From: an uncultured Halieaceae bacterium
Lineage (GTDB): Bacteria > Pseudomonadota > Gammaproteobacteria > Pseudomonadales > Halieaceae
Reading direction: 5' to 3'
DNA length: 34,670 nucleotides
NCBI GenBank assembly: GCA_913048495.1
Contig: CAJWWA010000005.1
Coordinates: forward strand, 1-34,670
This document shows positions 20,101 through 28,472 of this stretch, piece by piece; position 1 is the first letter of the stretch; every line of letters begins with the position of its first letter. The notes under the pieces are model-generated. The model saw only the letters and a list, made by a program, of their open reading frames with translations, was not told where the DNA came from and searched no databases. The position numbers and the translations under genes were made by a program.

Positions 20101-21627
20101 GTAAGAGTAAAGCAGAAAGTCAAGGGTCCTGCTACCGGACACACTCGATTCGAAGTCACGATAGCAGTTGAAGACGACGGTATTGGCATGGACGAAGAGA
20201 CGCAGGAGAAAATCTTCGAATCGTATACTCAGGCCGACGCTAGCACGACAAGACGTTTCGGTGGATCGGGTTTAGGATTAACTATTTCAAGAAAGTATGC
20301 CGAGCTGATGGGCGGTGAGATACACGTCAACTCACGTATCAATATCGGCTCGACAATATCTCTCGTTGTTCCGCTAGAGGCAGAGACCATAGAGGGATTG
20401 CAGCGCTCGCAGATAGATCCATCCCTCCGCTGCACAATAGTCTCAGAGGACACCCTTACAGGCAGAATGCTAGAGTCGCACCTCCGCTCTCTCTCTGTGT
20501 CCAGAGTAGCGCACGCCACCAGTCTTTTAGAGGCTGAGAAAGAGGAAATGGAACCTGGGGCTTCGCTTGGACATATTGTTTTTGCTCCGATGAAGCATGG
20601 ACAGAAAAGCAACAAACTTAGAAATCCCCCGAAAGGTAGTACTACTAACACGGTGGTGTTCTACAGCTACTCTGCCAGCGAGGTCGCATTAGCATTGGAT
20701 GAGGGGATGCACGCTCTTCACCTCCCAGTCGTCAGCGCTGAAATGGAAATGGTTCTTGTCCACCGGGGAGCCAACGGCCTCTATGAACCCGAAAGGCACT
20801 TCGACTCGAGCTTGCTGAGCGACGCAGATAGCCCAATAAAGGCTCATGTACTCGTTGCGGAAGATATGCCAGTCAATCAAATGATTATCGGTGAGTTTCT
20901 TCATGCGGCTTCATGCTCTTTTGACATAGCAAACAACGGCAAGCAGGCCGTGGAACTATTCTCGACGAGAAAGTACGACCTGGTTTTTATGGACTGCCAG
21001 ATGCCGATCATGGATGGTTACGCGGCAACCAAGGAAATCCGACGAACACAGGCTGGGCGCGGGCACACGCCAGTGGTTGCACTAACTGCGGGTGGAAGCA
21101 AAGAGGACTTAGCGGAATGCAGGGAGGCGGGAATGGACAAAGTCCTGCAGAAACCTTTCAAGCAGGCCGACATTACCGGAGTGCTTGACGAGTACACCCA
21201 GGTTAGCCGTGTGGAAGGTCTGCCCGCGCTAGAGTCTGACGGTGAAGCCGGAGCGCACCAAAGCACACACACAAACGCAGAAATCGATGAAAACGTAATT
21301 AATGGGTTGCGACGCCTTGCGTCGCAAACATCCAATCCCGAGTTAATCATGCGCCTCTTAGAAGGGTATAGCGAGCAGATGAGTAACAAGCTTGGAGAAC
21401 TTGGAGAGGAGGAATCAAAAACTAATGCCGAACATATTGCCAGTATTGCCCACGCCATAAAGTCAATGAGTGCCAACATGGGTGCTGCGCTGGTAAGAGA
21501 AGAAGCCTCCAAGCTTGAGAAAGAGGCGAAGGAAAATCGGATTGCGGACTTTGAGGCGCACCGAGAACGCATCAGAGGCGCATTTGCATCCTTCATGAAC
21601 ATCGCGAGACGGATGCCACTTCAGTAG
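17131..21627 (+). CDS. Hybrid histidine kinase with double beta-propeller sensor, Y_Y_Y, REC and HPt domains
   Basis: Membrane sensor of 1498 residues. Signal peptide about 1-26. The periplasmic part (30-690) has about 14 Reg_prop motifs of the form LWVGTxxGLNxF (for example [36 protein letters not shown]), enough for two seven-bladed propellers. A Y_Y_Y domain (about 700-790) and one membrane helix (797-819) follow. Inside: HisKA with H864 in THEIRTP; HATPase with [16 protein letters not shown] and FGGSGLGL; a degenerate receiver lacking the Asp (about 1085-1230); a true receiver with D1288 in [12 protein letters not shown]; and an HPt domain with H1441 in [13 protein letters not shown]. This is a complete phosphorelay ending in HPt, so a separate response regulator must receive the phosphate. 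The outer half resembles Bacteroidetes HTCS glycan sensors, without their AraC output. A TTG five codons upstream is possible but ATG 17131 suits the signal peptide. Base composition is far lower in G+C than the flanks. Confidence 0.9.
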   Translation: MLRRSTSIRATLLLTALLSPLFAQSAEEPPTQYQFQLADISDDLTQSSVQDILQSKSGELWIATQEGLNRYNGHTLVTHRNSPSEQGTISSDAITSITESSDGSVWIATINGGLNRFDPTSRKFESFFASSAANSPVSNDIYSVYADSRGGIWIGYEGAISHLDPKTMSYRHLVYEQDLGRSLGLVTSFAENEAGDIWVSTTEAGLLQIDRRLEIKRRHIIESTNTSPSRLIQPSQLAFNGEELWVGTLNNGLFMLETGSGKFTQYTSSTGPARLPSDTIYDIYFDDQSNLWVGTNSGLAILDRTRTTIQLYSNEDSALPAARITSIAQTRDGTYWIGTFFGLSKARRSYFTKYTEENSGLSNASVNAFAMTIDGSIWVGTDDGLNQLTPESDEFKWYNTYTNPALSDDAVMSLLGEGNTLWVGTYSGGLNKYELKTNKITTIRASNDAERVLAADGITSLLRTSTGHLIVGTYQGGLSVFEPGEKHATVYLHNPTDSQSLSNNNVLALLEDSWGRVWVGTENGLNLFSLKSRQFKRYYAEKGNTNSLSSNMVWSLHEDSSGNLWLGTNGGGLNLWRRNEIESSNPQFEHFSENISLPSSSIFGIEEDESGNLWLSHNKGVTRFNPSALEVRHFREVDGLQDSEFNMGASFSDGQGAIFFGGPRGYNKILPAAVPEKAPIPQVSIADIRVMNQPAALDKPYNEVTHLRLDYTDRMFTVDFFAADFSSPDSIRYAYKLDGISPDWVISRDARKASFTTLPAGEYRLKLAAANAAGTWNWDAKQIDITVAPPPWLSRTAYVFYAVLVTAIALAVIASVTSRARRAEARRLELEAKVRERTHELEEATEIAEQANKAKSQFLATMTHEIRTPMHGIIGMSELLLNSKLTPSQRRFAETAKQSGESLLQLINDILDHSKLEAEKTEIENTSFDLVTLVDDVCRLQSEVAYRKGIQVYNICDESGPRCFIGDPTRIRQIVTNLVGNAIKFTEQGSVRVKQKVKGPATGHTRFEVTIAVEDDGIGMDEETQEKIFESYTQADASTTRRFGGSGLGLTISRKYAELMGGEIHVNSRINIGSTISLVVPLEAETIEGLQRSQIDPSLRCTIVSEDTLTGRMLESHLRSLSVSRVAHATSLLEAEKEEMEPGASLGHIVFAPMKHGQKSNKLRNPPKGSTTNTVVFYSYSASEVALALDEGMHALHLPVVSAEMEMVLVHRGANGLYEPERHFDSSLLSDADSPIKAHVLVAEDMPVNQMIIGEFLHAASCSFDIANNGKQAVELFSTRKYDLVFMDCQMPIMDGYAATKEIRRTQAGRGHTPVVALTAGGSKEDLAECREAGMDKVLQKPFKQADITGVLDEYTQVSRVEGLPALESDGEAGAHQSTHTNAEIDENVINGLRRLASQTSNPELIMRLLEGYSEQMSNKLGELGEEESKTNAEHIASIAHAIKSMSANMGAALVREEASKLEKEAKENRIADFEAHRERIRGAFASFMNIARRMPLQ

Positions 21628-21640
21628 TGGTGCCACAGAG

Positions 21641-24600
21641 GTGGTTTTTGTTCCTTATGTCGTGAAACACCTGCTGATTGTCTTCCTGTTTTCTCTTCCT
21701 ACCGCAGCTGCCAGCGGGACTCCACTATCCCATATACCTACAAGTTTTCTTAATACCACTCCGACCGTTCTGGAAGAGGTGTCGGGAACAACCTTTACCA
21801 ATGTCGTGCTTCGTCCAGATCGCGATGTATGGGCAGCCAGTCTTGATACTATCGTTCGTTATGATGGGCACGGTGTAACAAGCTATCGCCTGCCCGGCAT
21901 AAGCAGCGCAGGTCTCCCCGTCGCCAGAGTTGCGGAACTTTTCGTCGATTCAGCGCAACGTATTTGGGCGGCGGGGTTCGATGGACGGGTGTTCAATTTC
22001 AACCCGGATATTGAGCGATTTCAACTTGCCGTCTCCATTGATTTGCATGCAGCCAGAGTGGTCGAAGCAAAACACGACGGAGGGACAGGCCTATGGTTTG
22101 GGTTCTCCGACGGGAGCTGTTTCGTATATGACATAGAGCGACAGACTACCCAGCAGAGGTGCCAAGGATTGGAAGGAGCTACTGTTGACTTCGCTTTTGG
22201 TTCGGCATCGACACTAGCTCTGTCTGAAGGCGGCACCATCCTTAATCTCAAGCCCAATCCCAATCCGACAGCAGGCCCCGAAAACACTGAAGACAACTGT
22301 TCCTTACCAGGCACAACATTCACTGAGATATCAGCATTAACCAGAGACACGGTGTTACTTGGGACTCACGGAGCCGGTTTGTTCAAGTGTTCGACACAAG
22401 ACGGCGGCGACAAGTTACGCGCTGCAGAGAGTGTTGATGCAGTTTCCCGAAAGACGACTGTTCATGAGATTCTAGTGGCAGAGTCCACAGGAAAGGTATT
22501 TGTTGCCACAGATTCCGGCTTAGATGTCCTTGACGCAGAGTCCCTAAAACTGCTCTACAGTTCCAAGTTCGCGAGCGATCTGGTCAACACTGAGTTTACT
22601 GCGCTAGCTTTACAAGGTACTGATACGATCTGGGCATCTAGCTTCGCCGGACTCTACAGGCTACATGCTTCCGCTACCGTAATCACAAAGGACCTGCCCG
22701 GGAATCCGACGCCGTCAATAATTGGTTTCACGAGCCTAGGTGATCACGTAATTATTGCAGACTACGCCGGTCTTTTCCTTAGCGACCAGAAAGGGCTAGG
22801 AAGAAACATCGGAAGTGCTATACATCATATGTGCGACATCTCCGGAGGGATTACGGCAGTAACCACTTGGGAGAATCATGTTGTTTACGGACTTCGGAGC
22901 GGTGGCGTCTTTAGGCTTCCTTTCGAAGCCGGGCAGGCACATTGTGGCGCATCAAGCCTAATCAGCGATATTGGTCCGATAAGCACGCTGATACCCGCAA
23001 ATGACAGCCTTCTCATTGGAACATTCGGCAAGGGCGCGTATAGATTCAATGCTAAGACTGGTCTTCAAAAGATAGAGGCATCGACGCGTAGCGACCCTGA
23101 TCAGAGCAGGGTGCTGCACATTGAAGAGATAGAAAGCTTAGGCCTTCTACTGCTTACTGAGGGCGGGATTGTCGTAGCACCGGATGAACCGAACTCACAG
23201 ACACCATTAATGCAGGTTGCTTTGCTGCTTAAGGGAACTATCCCTTGGGCAGCATCTACATTCGGAGACTATTTGTGGCTTGCCACTCCCACTAACGGTG
23301 TCTTCGCACTTTCTCTCAAGGGTATTCCCGCTCGAGAACCAGAAATCATCATCCACCATGCGCTCCCCGGAGAAACTATTCAGGCTGTTGAGGCAATATC
23401 AAGCACTGAAGCCCTTGTTTCTTCTACAACGGGTTTATTCAGATTATCTACGAAGGGTTCCGTGCAACACGCTTTTAACGCAACAGGTAAAACCGCAGTG
23501 AGGTTCGACTTTGGGGCTTCATTGAGGTACCAGTCGGGCATTCTTTTCGGCGGGACTGGCGGGTACGCAAGGATAGATCCAACAATTATCCGACCCGCCA
23601 TGACCACACCCCGTCATAGAGTTACTGCTTATGCGATCGATGATAGAGAATTCCGTCTATATCGACCTTTGAAGCAAGCAGACAAAGTGTTGGTGACGGC
23701 GGGAAAACAACGGCTAACATTCAAACTGGGCTCGCTAGCACCGTGGGCAACCCACGAACTTAGACTTAGATATCGACTTGAAGGGTTTGATTCCGCCTGG
23801 AGGCAGGGCAAGCTAGAGGACAAGATCTCTTATACCAATTTGCCTCCGGGAGGCTACGAGTTTCAATCACAGCCCAAAACGCGGGGAGGAAAGTGGAGCT
23901 CCTCGGTTCTATCGCTACAAGTAGAAGTGCTCCCGCCGTGGTGGCGTTCCATTTGGGCATTAATTGTTTACGCGATTGCCGCGACCGGACTGGCTGCGAT
24001 CGCAAAGCATTATTACGGAACCATCCTAGTCTCCCGCCGGGCCACACAGCTATCCCGTGAGATGACCGCGACTGCAGAGCAAGCAATAGAAGACATGCAG
24101 GACGAGGTCGAGACGCAGGCACGCCTGCTTGAGAACGTGACCAGCAGGAATGTAGCAACGCTTTCCTGGATCGGGGAGGTTGTGGGTCGGCAGGCCGATA
24201 CGCTGCCCGATGCGTTGTCCTCGGAGATGGCGAAGGTTTCCCTTGGGCGTATAGAAGCCTTCGTTTGCCTTGAGCATGCGCTTCGGTACCGGGATGACCG
24301 CGTTCTGGCTGATCTGCGCTGTTTTACGGACGAGTGCAGTGCCATGTTGTTGTCTCGTCGCAGCAACGGCAGCACGGTCACGCTGATCAACGAGGTCAGC
24401 GATACACTCGTCGATGCAGAGCATGCTGCCCGGCTGGCAACGGTCATCTACGAGTTGCTCGCGAATGCGCTGGACCACGCGTTTGTCGGTCGGGAGTATG
24501 GCAACTTTCTCCGGGTCGCCCTTGAACTCACGCCCGAACCGCGGGTAGGGGCGATAACGGCAACCGTCACCGTGGAGGACAACGGTATCGGCCTGCCCGA

Positions 24601-24751
24601 GGGCGTTTCGCTGGAGGAATACGAGACTGCAGGCTTTTCGCTGATCCGTGAAGTGACGGCCCACTACGGCGGGCGAGCGGCGCACAAGACGACCAGTGGC
24701 GGATCGTCACTTCGCGTCGAACTAACGCTCCCGGAGGACGCTGTAGCCTGA
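21641..24751 (+). CDS. Second propeller/Y_Y_Y sensor with HisKA_2-like kinase region lacking the phospho-His
   Basis: Membrane sensor of 1036 residues starting 13 bases after the hybrid kinase, surely co-transcribed. Signal peptide about 1-25. About 14 diverged propeller motifs follow (VWAASLDTIVRY, IWAAGFDGRVFNF, LLGTHGAGLF, LWLATPTNGVFAL, ILFGGTGGYARI), then a Y_Y_Y-like region (about 675-760) and a membrane helix (about 767-788). The cytoplasmic part fits HisKA_2 by its RIEAFVCLEHALRYRDD stretch, but the HHRVKNNL site reads TSRNVATL: Ser835 stands where the phosphorylated His belongs. The ATPase domain keeps ELLANALDHAF, EDNGIGLPEG and GFSLIREV. It may act as a co-receptor or ATP-binding partner rather than a kinase. 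The start is uncertain: GTG 21641 or GTG 21662 (KHLLIVFLF), neither with a well-placed ribosome site. G+C rises sharply after about 24040. Confidence 0.82.
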   Translation: MVFVPYVVKHLLIVFLFSLPTAAASGTPLSHIPTSFLNTTPTVLEEVSGTTFTNVVLRPDRDVWAASLDTIVRYDGHGVTSYRLPGISSAGLPVARVAELFVDSAQRIWAAGFDGRVFNFNPDIERFQLAVSIDLHAARVVEAKHDGGTGLWFGFSDGSCFVYDIERQTTQQRCQGLEGATVDFAFGSASTLALSEGGTILNLKPNPNPTAGPENTEDNCSLPGTTFTEISALTRDTVLLGTHGAGLFKCSTQDGGDKLRAAESVDAVSRKTTVHEILVAESTGKVFVATDSGLDVLDAESLKLLYSSKFASDLVNTEFTALALQGTDTIWASSFAGLYRLHASATVITKDLPGNPTPSIIGFTSLGDHVIIADYAGLFLSDQKGLGRNIGSAIHHMCDISGGITAVTTWENHVVYGLRSGGVFRLPFEAGQAHCGASSLISDIGPISTLIPANDSLLIGTFGKGAYRFNAKTGLQKIEASTRSDPDQSRVLHIEEIESLGLLLLTEGGIVVAPDEPNSQTPLMQVALLLKGTIPWAASTFGDYLWLATPTNGVFALSLKGIPAREPEIIIHHALPGETIQAVEAISSTEALVSSTTGLFRLSTKGSVQHAFNATGKTAVRFDFGASLRYQSGILFGGTGGYARIDPTIIRPAMTTPRHRVTAYAIDDREFRLYRPLKQADKVLVTAGKQRLTFKLGSLAPWATHELRLRYRLEGFDSAWRQGKLEDKISYTNLPPGGYEFQSQPKTRGGKWSSSVLSLQVEVLPPWWRSIWALIVYAIAATGLAAIAKHYYGTILVSRRATQLSREMTATAEQAIEDMQDEVETQARLLENVTSRNVATLSWIGEVVGRQADTLPDALSSEMAKVSLGRIEAFVCLEHALRYRDDRVLADLRCFTDECSAMLLSRRSNGSTVTLINEVSDTLVDAEHAARLATVIYELLANALDHAFVGREYGNFLRVALELTPEPRVGAITATVTVEDNGIGLPEGVSLEEYETAGFSLIREVTAHYGGRAAHKTTSGGSSLRVELTLPEDAVA

Positions 24752-24757
24752 GGCCTG

Positions 24758-25516
24758 TCAGCGGCCGCTGAACTCCGGGGGGCGCTTATCCTTCAGGGCC
24801 GCAAATCCCTCGGCGAGGTCTTCGGACGCCTCGCATAGCGCTGCTAGGCGCTTTGCTTCTTCCCGGTCATGCGTTCCCGCGGCGACCTTGCCGATGATCT
24901 GCTTCATGGCACGCACGGAGAGTGGCGCCAGCCCGGCCAGCTGGGTGGCATAGTTCGCCACGGTCTGCTCGAGCTGCGCCGGCATAACGAGGTGATCGAG
25001 GAATCCGATGCGCAGCATCTCGTCGGCGTTCAGGGTTTCCGAGGCAACGAGGATACGCTTGGCCACGCCTGGACCAAGGCGCTGCACGAACCGCTCGATG
25101 CCACGGACCGGGTAACAGAGGCCGATCGATGCCGCCGGCACGCGCATGCGCGTGCCCTCGATGCCGATACGGAAATCACAACTGAGCGCCAGTTCGACGC
25201 CGCCGCCGAAAACATTGCCACTGATCGCGCACACCGTCGGTATAGCCAGGTCAGCGATGGCGTCCGTCATGTCCTGGTAGTCGTCGCCGCGGATCTCGCC
25301 GGCGTTGAGTTCCTGCAGGGAGGCCCCTGCGCAAAAAGTCTTGTCGCCCTCGCCGGTAAGCACCAGCACGCGAACGCTGTCGCTCGCCGCCACCTCCGCG
25401 ACCGCCGAGCGGAGGGCGTCGAGTTCCTTCCGCCCGAGCGCGTTGTGCTTCTCGGGATTATTGAGGGTGAGGCGCGCTACATGGTTTTCAATGCTGAACG
25501 TGACCGTCTCTGACAT
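24758..25516 (-). CDS. Enoyl-CoA hydratase/isomerase (crotonase) family protein
   Basis: 252-residue acyl-CoA enzyme of the crotonase fold. The two oxyanion-hole segments are present: FCAGASLQE near residue 62 and GNVFGGGVELALSCD with Glu108 at the position of the first catalytic Glu of enoyl-CoA hydratase. The second catalytic Glu, normally in a PE pair about 20 residues later, is Ala128 here (VPAASIGLCYP), so a plain hydratase is doubtful; an isomerase, hydrolase or lyase is possible. I start at ATG 25516, which has a strong GAGGAGGGG upstream; the frame continues 18 codons further. It is convergent with the second sensor gene (6 bases apart, no terminator seen) and divergent from tag. Confidence 0.9.
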   Translation of the reverse strand: MSETVTFSIENHVARLTLNNPEKHNALGRKELDALRSAVAEVAASDSVRVLVLTGEGDKTFCAGASLQELNAGEIRGDDYQDMTDAIADLAIPTVCAISGNVFGGGVELALSCDFRIGIEGTRMRVPAASIGLCYPVRGIERFVQRLGPGVAKRILVASETLNADEMLRIGFLDHLVMPAQLEQTVANYATQLAGLAPLSVRAMKQIIGKVAAGTHDREEAKRLAALCEASEDLAEGFAALKDKRPPEFSGR

Positions 25517-25584
25517 ATCCCCTCCTCGCCGGGCGCTGGTATTCTGGCACAAGGACCCGGGGGCCGCCACGGAGGAGCAGCAGA

Positions 25585-26211
25585 GTGCCAGGGAAGCACA
25601 GTACCCATAAGACGCGCTGCTCCTGGTGCGGCGACCACGCAGACTACCGGGCCTACCACGACGAGGAGTGGGGCGTGCCGGTTACCGATGAAGGCCGGCT
25701 CTTCGAGTTCCTGAACCTCGAGGGTGCGCAGGCTGGCCTGTCCTGGCTGACAATCCTGCGCAAGCGGGAGGGTTACCGCCGGGTCTTCGAGGGGTTCGAC
25801 CGGGAGCGGCTGGCCCGCTGGACCGATGCGGACCTGGCATCGGCAGGGACGAGCACTGACATCGTTCGCAACCAACTCAAGATCAAGGCGGTGGTGACCA
25901 ATGCCCGCGCGGCCATCGCGCTGGCGGAGAGCGGGCCCGGGCTCTCGCGGTTCCTCTGGGACCAGGTCGACGGCCAGCCGCTGCAGAACCGCTGGCAACG
26001 GCACGAGGACGTTCCCGCAGAAACGCCCCTGTCCAGGCAGCTCAGCCGGGAGCTGAAGCGTCGCGGTTTTACCTTTGTCGGCCCGACCATCTGCTATGCC
26101 TTCATGCAGGCTGTCGGCATGGTCAATGACCACCTCGTCGACTGTTTCCGCCACGAGGAATGTCGTCGCCTGGGAGCCCGGTTTACCGGGCCCGGCGGAG
26201 ACCGTTCCTAG
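25585..26211 (+). CDS. tag: DNA-3-methyladenine glycosylase I
   Basis: Base-excision repair enzyme that removes 3-methyladenine from alkylated DNA. Length is 208. The zinc-snap ligands of the family are all present with the right spacing: C12, H25, H183 and C187. The base-binding pocket is seen in LNLEGAQAGLSW (E46, W54) and YHDEEWGVP. The start is GTG at 25585, with GGAGG 9 bases upstream. It is divergent from the crotonase gene over a 68-base gap and lies 78 bases ahead of the double TetR gene, with a palindrome in between. Confidence 0.96.
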   Translation: MPGKHSTHKTRCSWCGDHADYRAYHDEEWGVPVTDEGRLFEFLNLEGAQAGLSWLTILRKREGYRRVFEGFDRERLARWTDADLASAGTSTDIVRNQLKIKAVVTNARAAIALAESGPGLSRFLWDQVDGQPLQNRWQRHEDVPAETPLSRQLSRELKRRGFTFVGPTICYAFMQAVGMVNDHLVDCFRHEECRRLGARFTGPGGDRS

Positions 26212-26230
26212 ACAGGAACAAATAAAATAC

Positions 26231-26251
26231 TTAAAGTTGGAATTTCCAACT
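26231..26251. promoter_or_regulatory. 21-bp palindrome, probable operator of the double TetR regulator
   Basis: AAAGTTGGAA (26231-26240), a single T, then TTCCAACTTT (26242-26251): ten exactly complementary pairs. It lies 38 bases before the regulator's ATG in otherwise A/T-rich sequence, next to a TAAAAT box at 26221-26226. The size and symmetry are typical of TetR-family operators, and the gene it precedes is a TetR protein, so autoregulation is likely. Confidence 0.75.
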
Positions 26252-26289
26252 TTTGAGTCAAGCCACTGCGGGAGCAGCGCCGGCGCAGC

Positions 26290-27591
26290 ATGAGTAGCAG
26301 CGAGCCATCCACCTCTCGCGCCCAGCCCTTCAACCGGCAGGCGCAGCACGACGCCAAGCGCACCGCGATCCTCTCCGAGGCCGCCCGCCTCTTCAACGGC
26401 AAGGGCTCCCGGGCAACGACACTGCAGGATATCGCCGCGAGCCTCGGCCTCACCAAGACCAGCCTCTACTACTATGTCCGCACCAAGGAAGAACTGATCT
26501 ACCAGTGCTACCTGGCAACGCTGCAGCGCCAGCACCAGGCCCTCGATGAACTGGAAGCGCGGACCGGTGTACCCGTCGAGCGAGTCGTTGGCTTTCTGAA
26601 GCGTCAGTTCGACCAGTGGCAGGATGCCCGCAGCGGCCGCGACGTGCACCTGGCGGCGCTCCTCGAGATTGCATCCCTCAACGATGAGCATCGGGCCGCG
26701 ATCGAGGGCGCCTACATCGACCTGTTCAGGCGTCTCCGTGGCTACCTGCGGGACGGCATGGCGGACGGGTCACTGCGCGACGGCGACAGCACCTCCATGA
26801 CCCGCGCCATCATCGGCTCCCTGGACTGGGTATTTCACTGGCTGCACAGTGTTCCGGAGGACGACGCCGCGGCCGCGGCGGAGCAGGCCGCAGACCTTCT
26901 GCTGCATGGGCTTTATGCCGGTCCGGGCTGCTACCACAGCGCCATCGGGCAGGCCGACGTCGACAAAGGGGTCACCAGCAGCGGTTTCGACCGCGACGAG
27001 CAGAACCGCCTGAAACAGGAAGCGTTCTACAAGGCCGGCACCTGGCTGTTCAACAAGAAAGGGTTCAATGGCGCCTCCCTCGATGAGATCGCCGAGTACC
27101 TGAATGTCTCCAAGGGCGCCTTCTACTACCACATACGCAATAAGGAAGACCTGCTCTACAACTGCTACAGCCACTCTCTCGCTATCGTTGAGCGCGTCTA
27201 CCGGGAGGCCGATCGTGCGGGCAGTACCGGCATCGAGAAGATCGACTATGCGAGCCGGCGCACGTTCCTCATCCAGAACTCGGACCTGGGGCCCCTCATC
27301 CGCTACAACACGATCACGGCCCTGCCCACGGACAGGCGGTTGGAGGTCCTTGCCCGCACGGACGCAGCCAACAACCATTTCCTCGACTTTCTTGCCCAGG
27401 GGGTAGCCGACGGCAGCATCCGGGCAGTAGACCCGCTGGTGGCGAGAAACCTCCTCGCCGGTGCCATCAACGCTTCCATGGATATCTCGCTGTGGCGTCG
27501 CGTCGATGACATCGACGATGCAGCACGGGACTACTTCGACGTCTTCTTCAACGGGCTCCTTCCACGCGAGCCCGCACCTGCAACGGACTGA
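26290..27591 (+). CDS. Tandem TetR-family regulator (two complete TetR units in one chain)
   Basis: 433 residues, about twice the usual TetR length. The first helix-turn-helix is at about 24-70 (AARLFNGKGSRATTLQDIAASLGLTKTSLYYYV), followed by a ligand-binding half to about 220. The second is at about 243-290 (TWLFNKKGFNGASLDEIAEYLNVSKGAFYYHI) with its own C-terminal half to 430. The two halves are clearly related but diverged. TetR proteins normally dimerise to read a palindrome; this one could do so as one chain or as a two-palindrome dimer. The tesB gene starts 2 bases after its stop and acyl-CoA genes surround it, so a fatty acyl-CoA ligand is a reasonable guess. The predicted operator is just upstream. 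A GGAG about 15 bases before the ATG is a loose ribosome site. Confidence 0.9.
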   Translation: MSSSEPSTSRAQPFNRQAQHDAKRTAILSEAARLFNGKGSRATTLQDIAASLGLTKTSLYYYVRTKEELIYQCYLATLQRQHQALDELEARTGVPVERVVGFLKRQFDQWQDARSGRDVHLAALLEIASLNDEHRAAIEGAYIDLFRRLRGYLRDGMADGSLRDGDSTSMTRAIIGSLDWVFHWLHSVPEDDAAAAAEQAADLLLHGLYAGPGCYHSAIGQADVDKGVTSSGFDRDEQNRLKQEAFYKAGTWLFNKKGFNGASLDEIAEYLNVSKGAFYYHIRNKEDLLYNCYSHSLAIVERVYREADRAGSTGIEKIDYASRRTFLIQNSDLGPLIRYNTITALPTDRRLEVLARTDAANNHFLDFLAQGVADGSIRAVDPLVARNLLAGAINASMDISLWRRVDDIDDAARDYFDVFFNGLLPREPAPATD

Positions 27592-27593
27592 CT

Positions 27594-28460
27594 ATGGACC
27601 ACGGACCCATCGACCGTCTTCTCGAGTACCTGGAAGTACAGCGGGTGGACCGCTACCTGTTCACCGGGCAGAGTCCAGCTCGGCCGCGCCGCATCTTCGG
27701 CGGCCAGGTCCTGGCGCAATCGCTGAACGCCGCGCTGCGCTCGGTCGACGAGGCCCTCGAAGCGCACAGCATGCACGCATACTTCCTGCGCCCGGGGGAC
27801 CCGTCCCGGCAGATCGTTTTCGAGGTGGACCCGATCCGCGACGGGCGCAGCTTCGCCACGCGCCGGGTGGTCGCCAAGCAGGATGGGCGGGCCATCTTCA
27901 ACACGGCCATTTCCTTCCAGCGCAGCGAGGCAGGCCTCGAGCACCAGGCCAGCCCGGTGACGGTGACTCCCCCCGAGGAACTGGAATCGGACTACGACTT
28001 CTGGACGCGGAAGCACGAGGAAAACCCGGACCGCTACCCCGCTCCCCTAGCCCAGGCCATCGAGCGCCGGGTGGTGAACCGGCGCGATTACGACAACCCG
28101 CAGCCGCAGGACCCGGTGCAGCACAGCTGGTTCCGCGCCAATGGCGAGGTGGGCGACGACCCGCGCCGGCACCAGGTGCTGCTCGCTTTCATGTCGGACT
28201 TCGCGCTGCTCGGCGCGTCCCTGCTGCCGCACCCCTACACGGCGCAGAGCCCGGGCATGCAGGTCGCGAGCCTGGACCACGCGCTCTGGTTCCACCGGCC
28301 CGCTCGCGCCGACGAGTATCTTCTCTACGCCATGGACAGCCCCAACGCCAGCGGCGGGCGCGGCTTCTGCCGCGGGCAGTTCTTCACGCGCGACGGGCGA
28401 CTGGTCGCATCCACCGCCCAGGAGGCCCTCATCCGGCGGCGCGAAGAATCCGCAGGCTAG
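27594..28460 (+). CDS. tesB: Acyl-CoA thioesterase II
   Basis: Double-hotdog thioesterase that hydrolyses acyl-CoA to fatty acid and CoA. Length is 288, close to the E. coli protein. The catalytic triad aligns with a constant two-residue offset: D202 (FMSDFALL), S226 in place of the E. coli Thr228 (VASLDHALWFH), and Q276 (STAQEALIRR). Other family signatures are RIFGGQVLAQSL, MHAYFLRPGD and ARGF-like GRGFCRGQFFTRDG. It begins 2 bases after the tandem TetR stop, so translation is probably coupled and the regulator may control it. It converges on the frameshifted phosphatase gene with 12 bases between. Confidence 0.95.
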   Translation: MDHGPIDRLLEYLEVQRVDRYLFTGQSPARPRRIFGGQVLAQSLNAALRSVDEALEAHSMHAYFLRPGDPSRQIVFEVDPIRDGRSFATRRVVAKQDGRAIFNTAISFQRSEAGLEHQASPVTVTPPEELESDYDFWTRKHEENPDRYPAPLAQAIERRVVNRRDYDNPQPQDPVQHSWFRANGEVGDDPRRHQVLLAFMSDFALLGASLLPHPYTAQSPGMQVASLDHALWFHRPARADEYLLYAMDSPNASGGRGFCRGQFFTRDGRLVASTAQEALIRRREESAG

Positions 28461-28472
28461 TGCCCTGTCCGG

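Noticed and set aside
17131-24751. Polysaccharide-utilisation locus run by HTCS sensors
   Set aside because: No SusC/D, TonB receptor, glycoside hydrolase or sugar transporter is present in the window.
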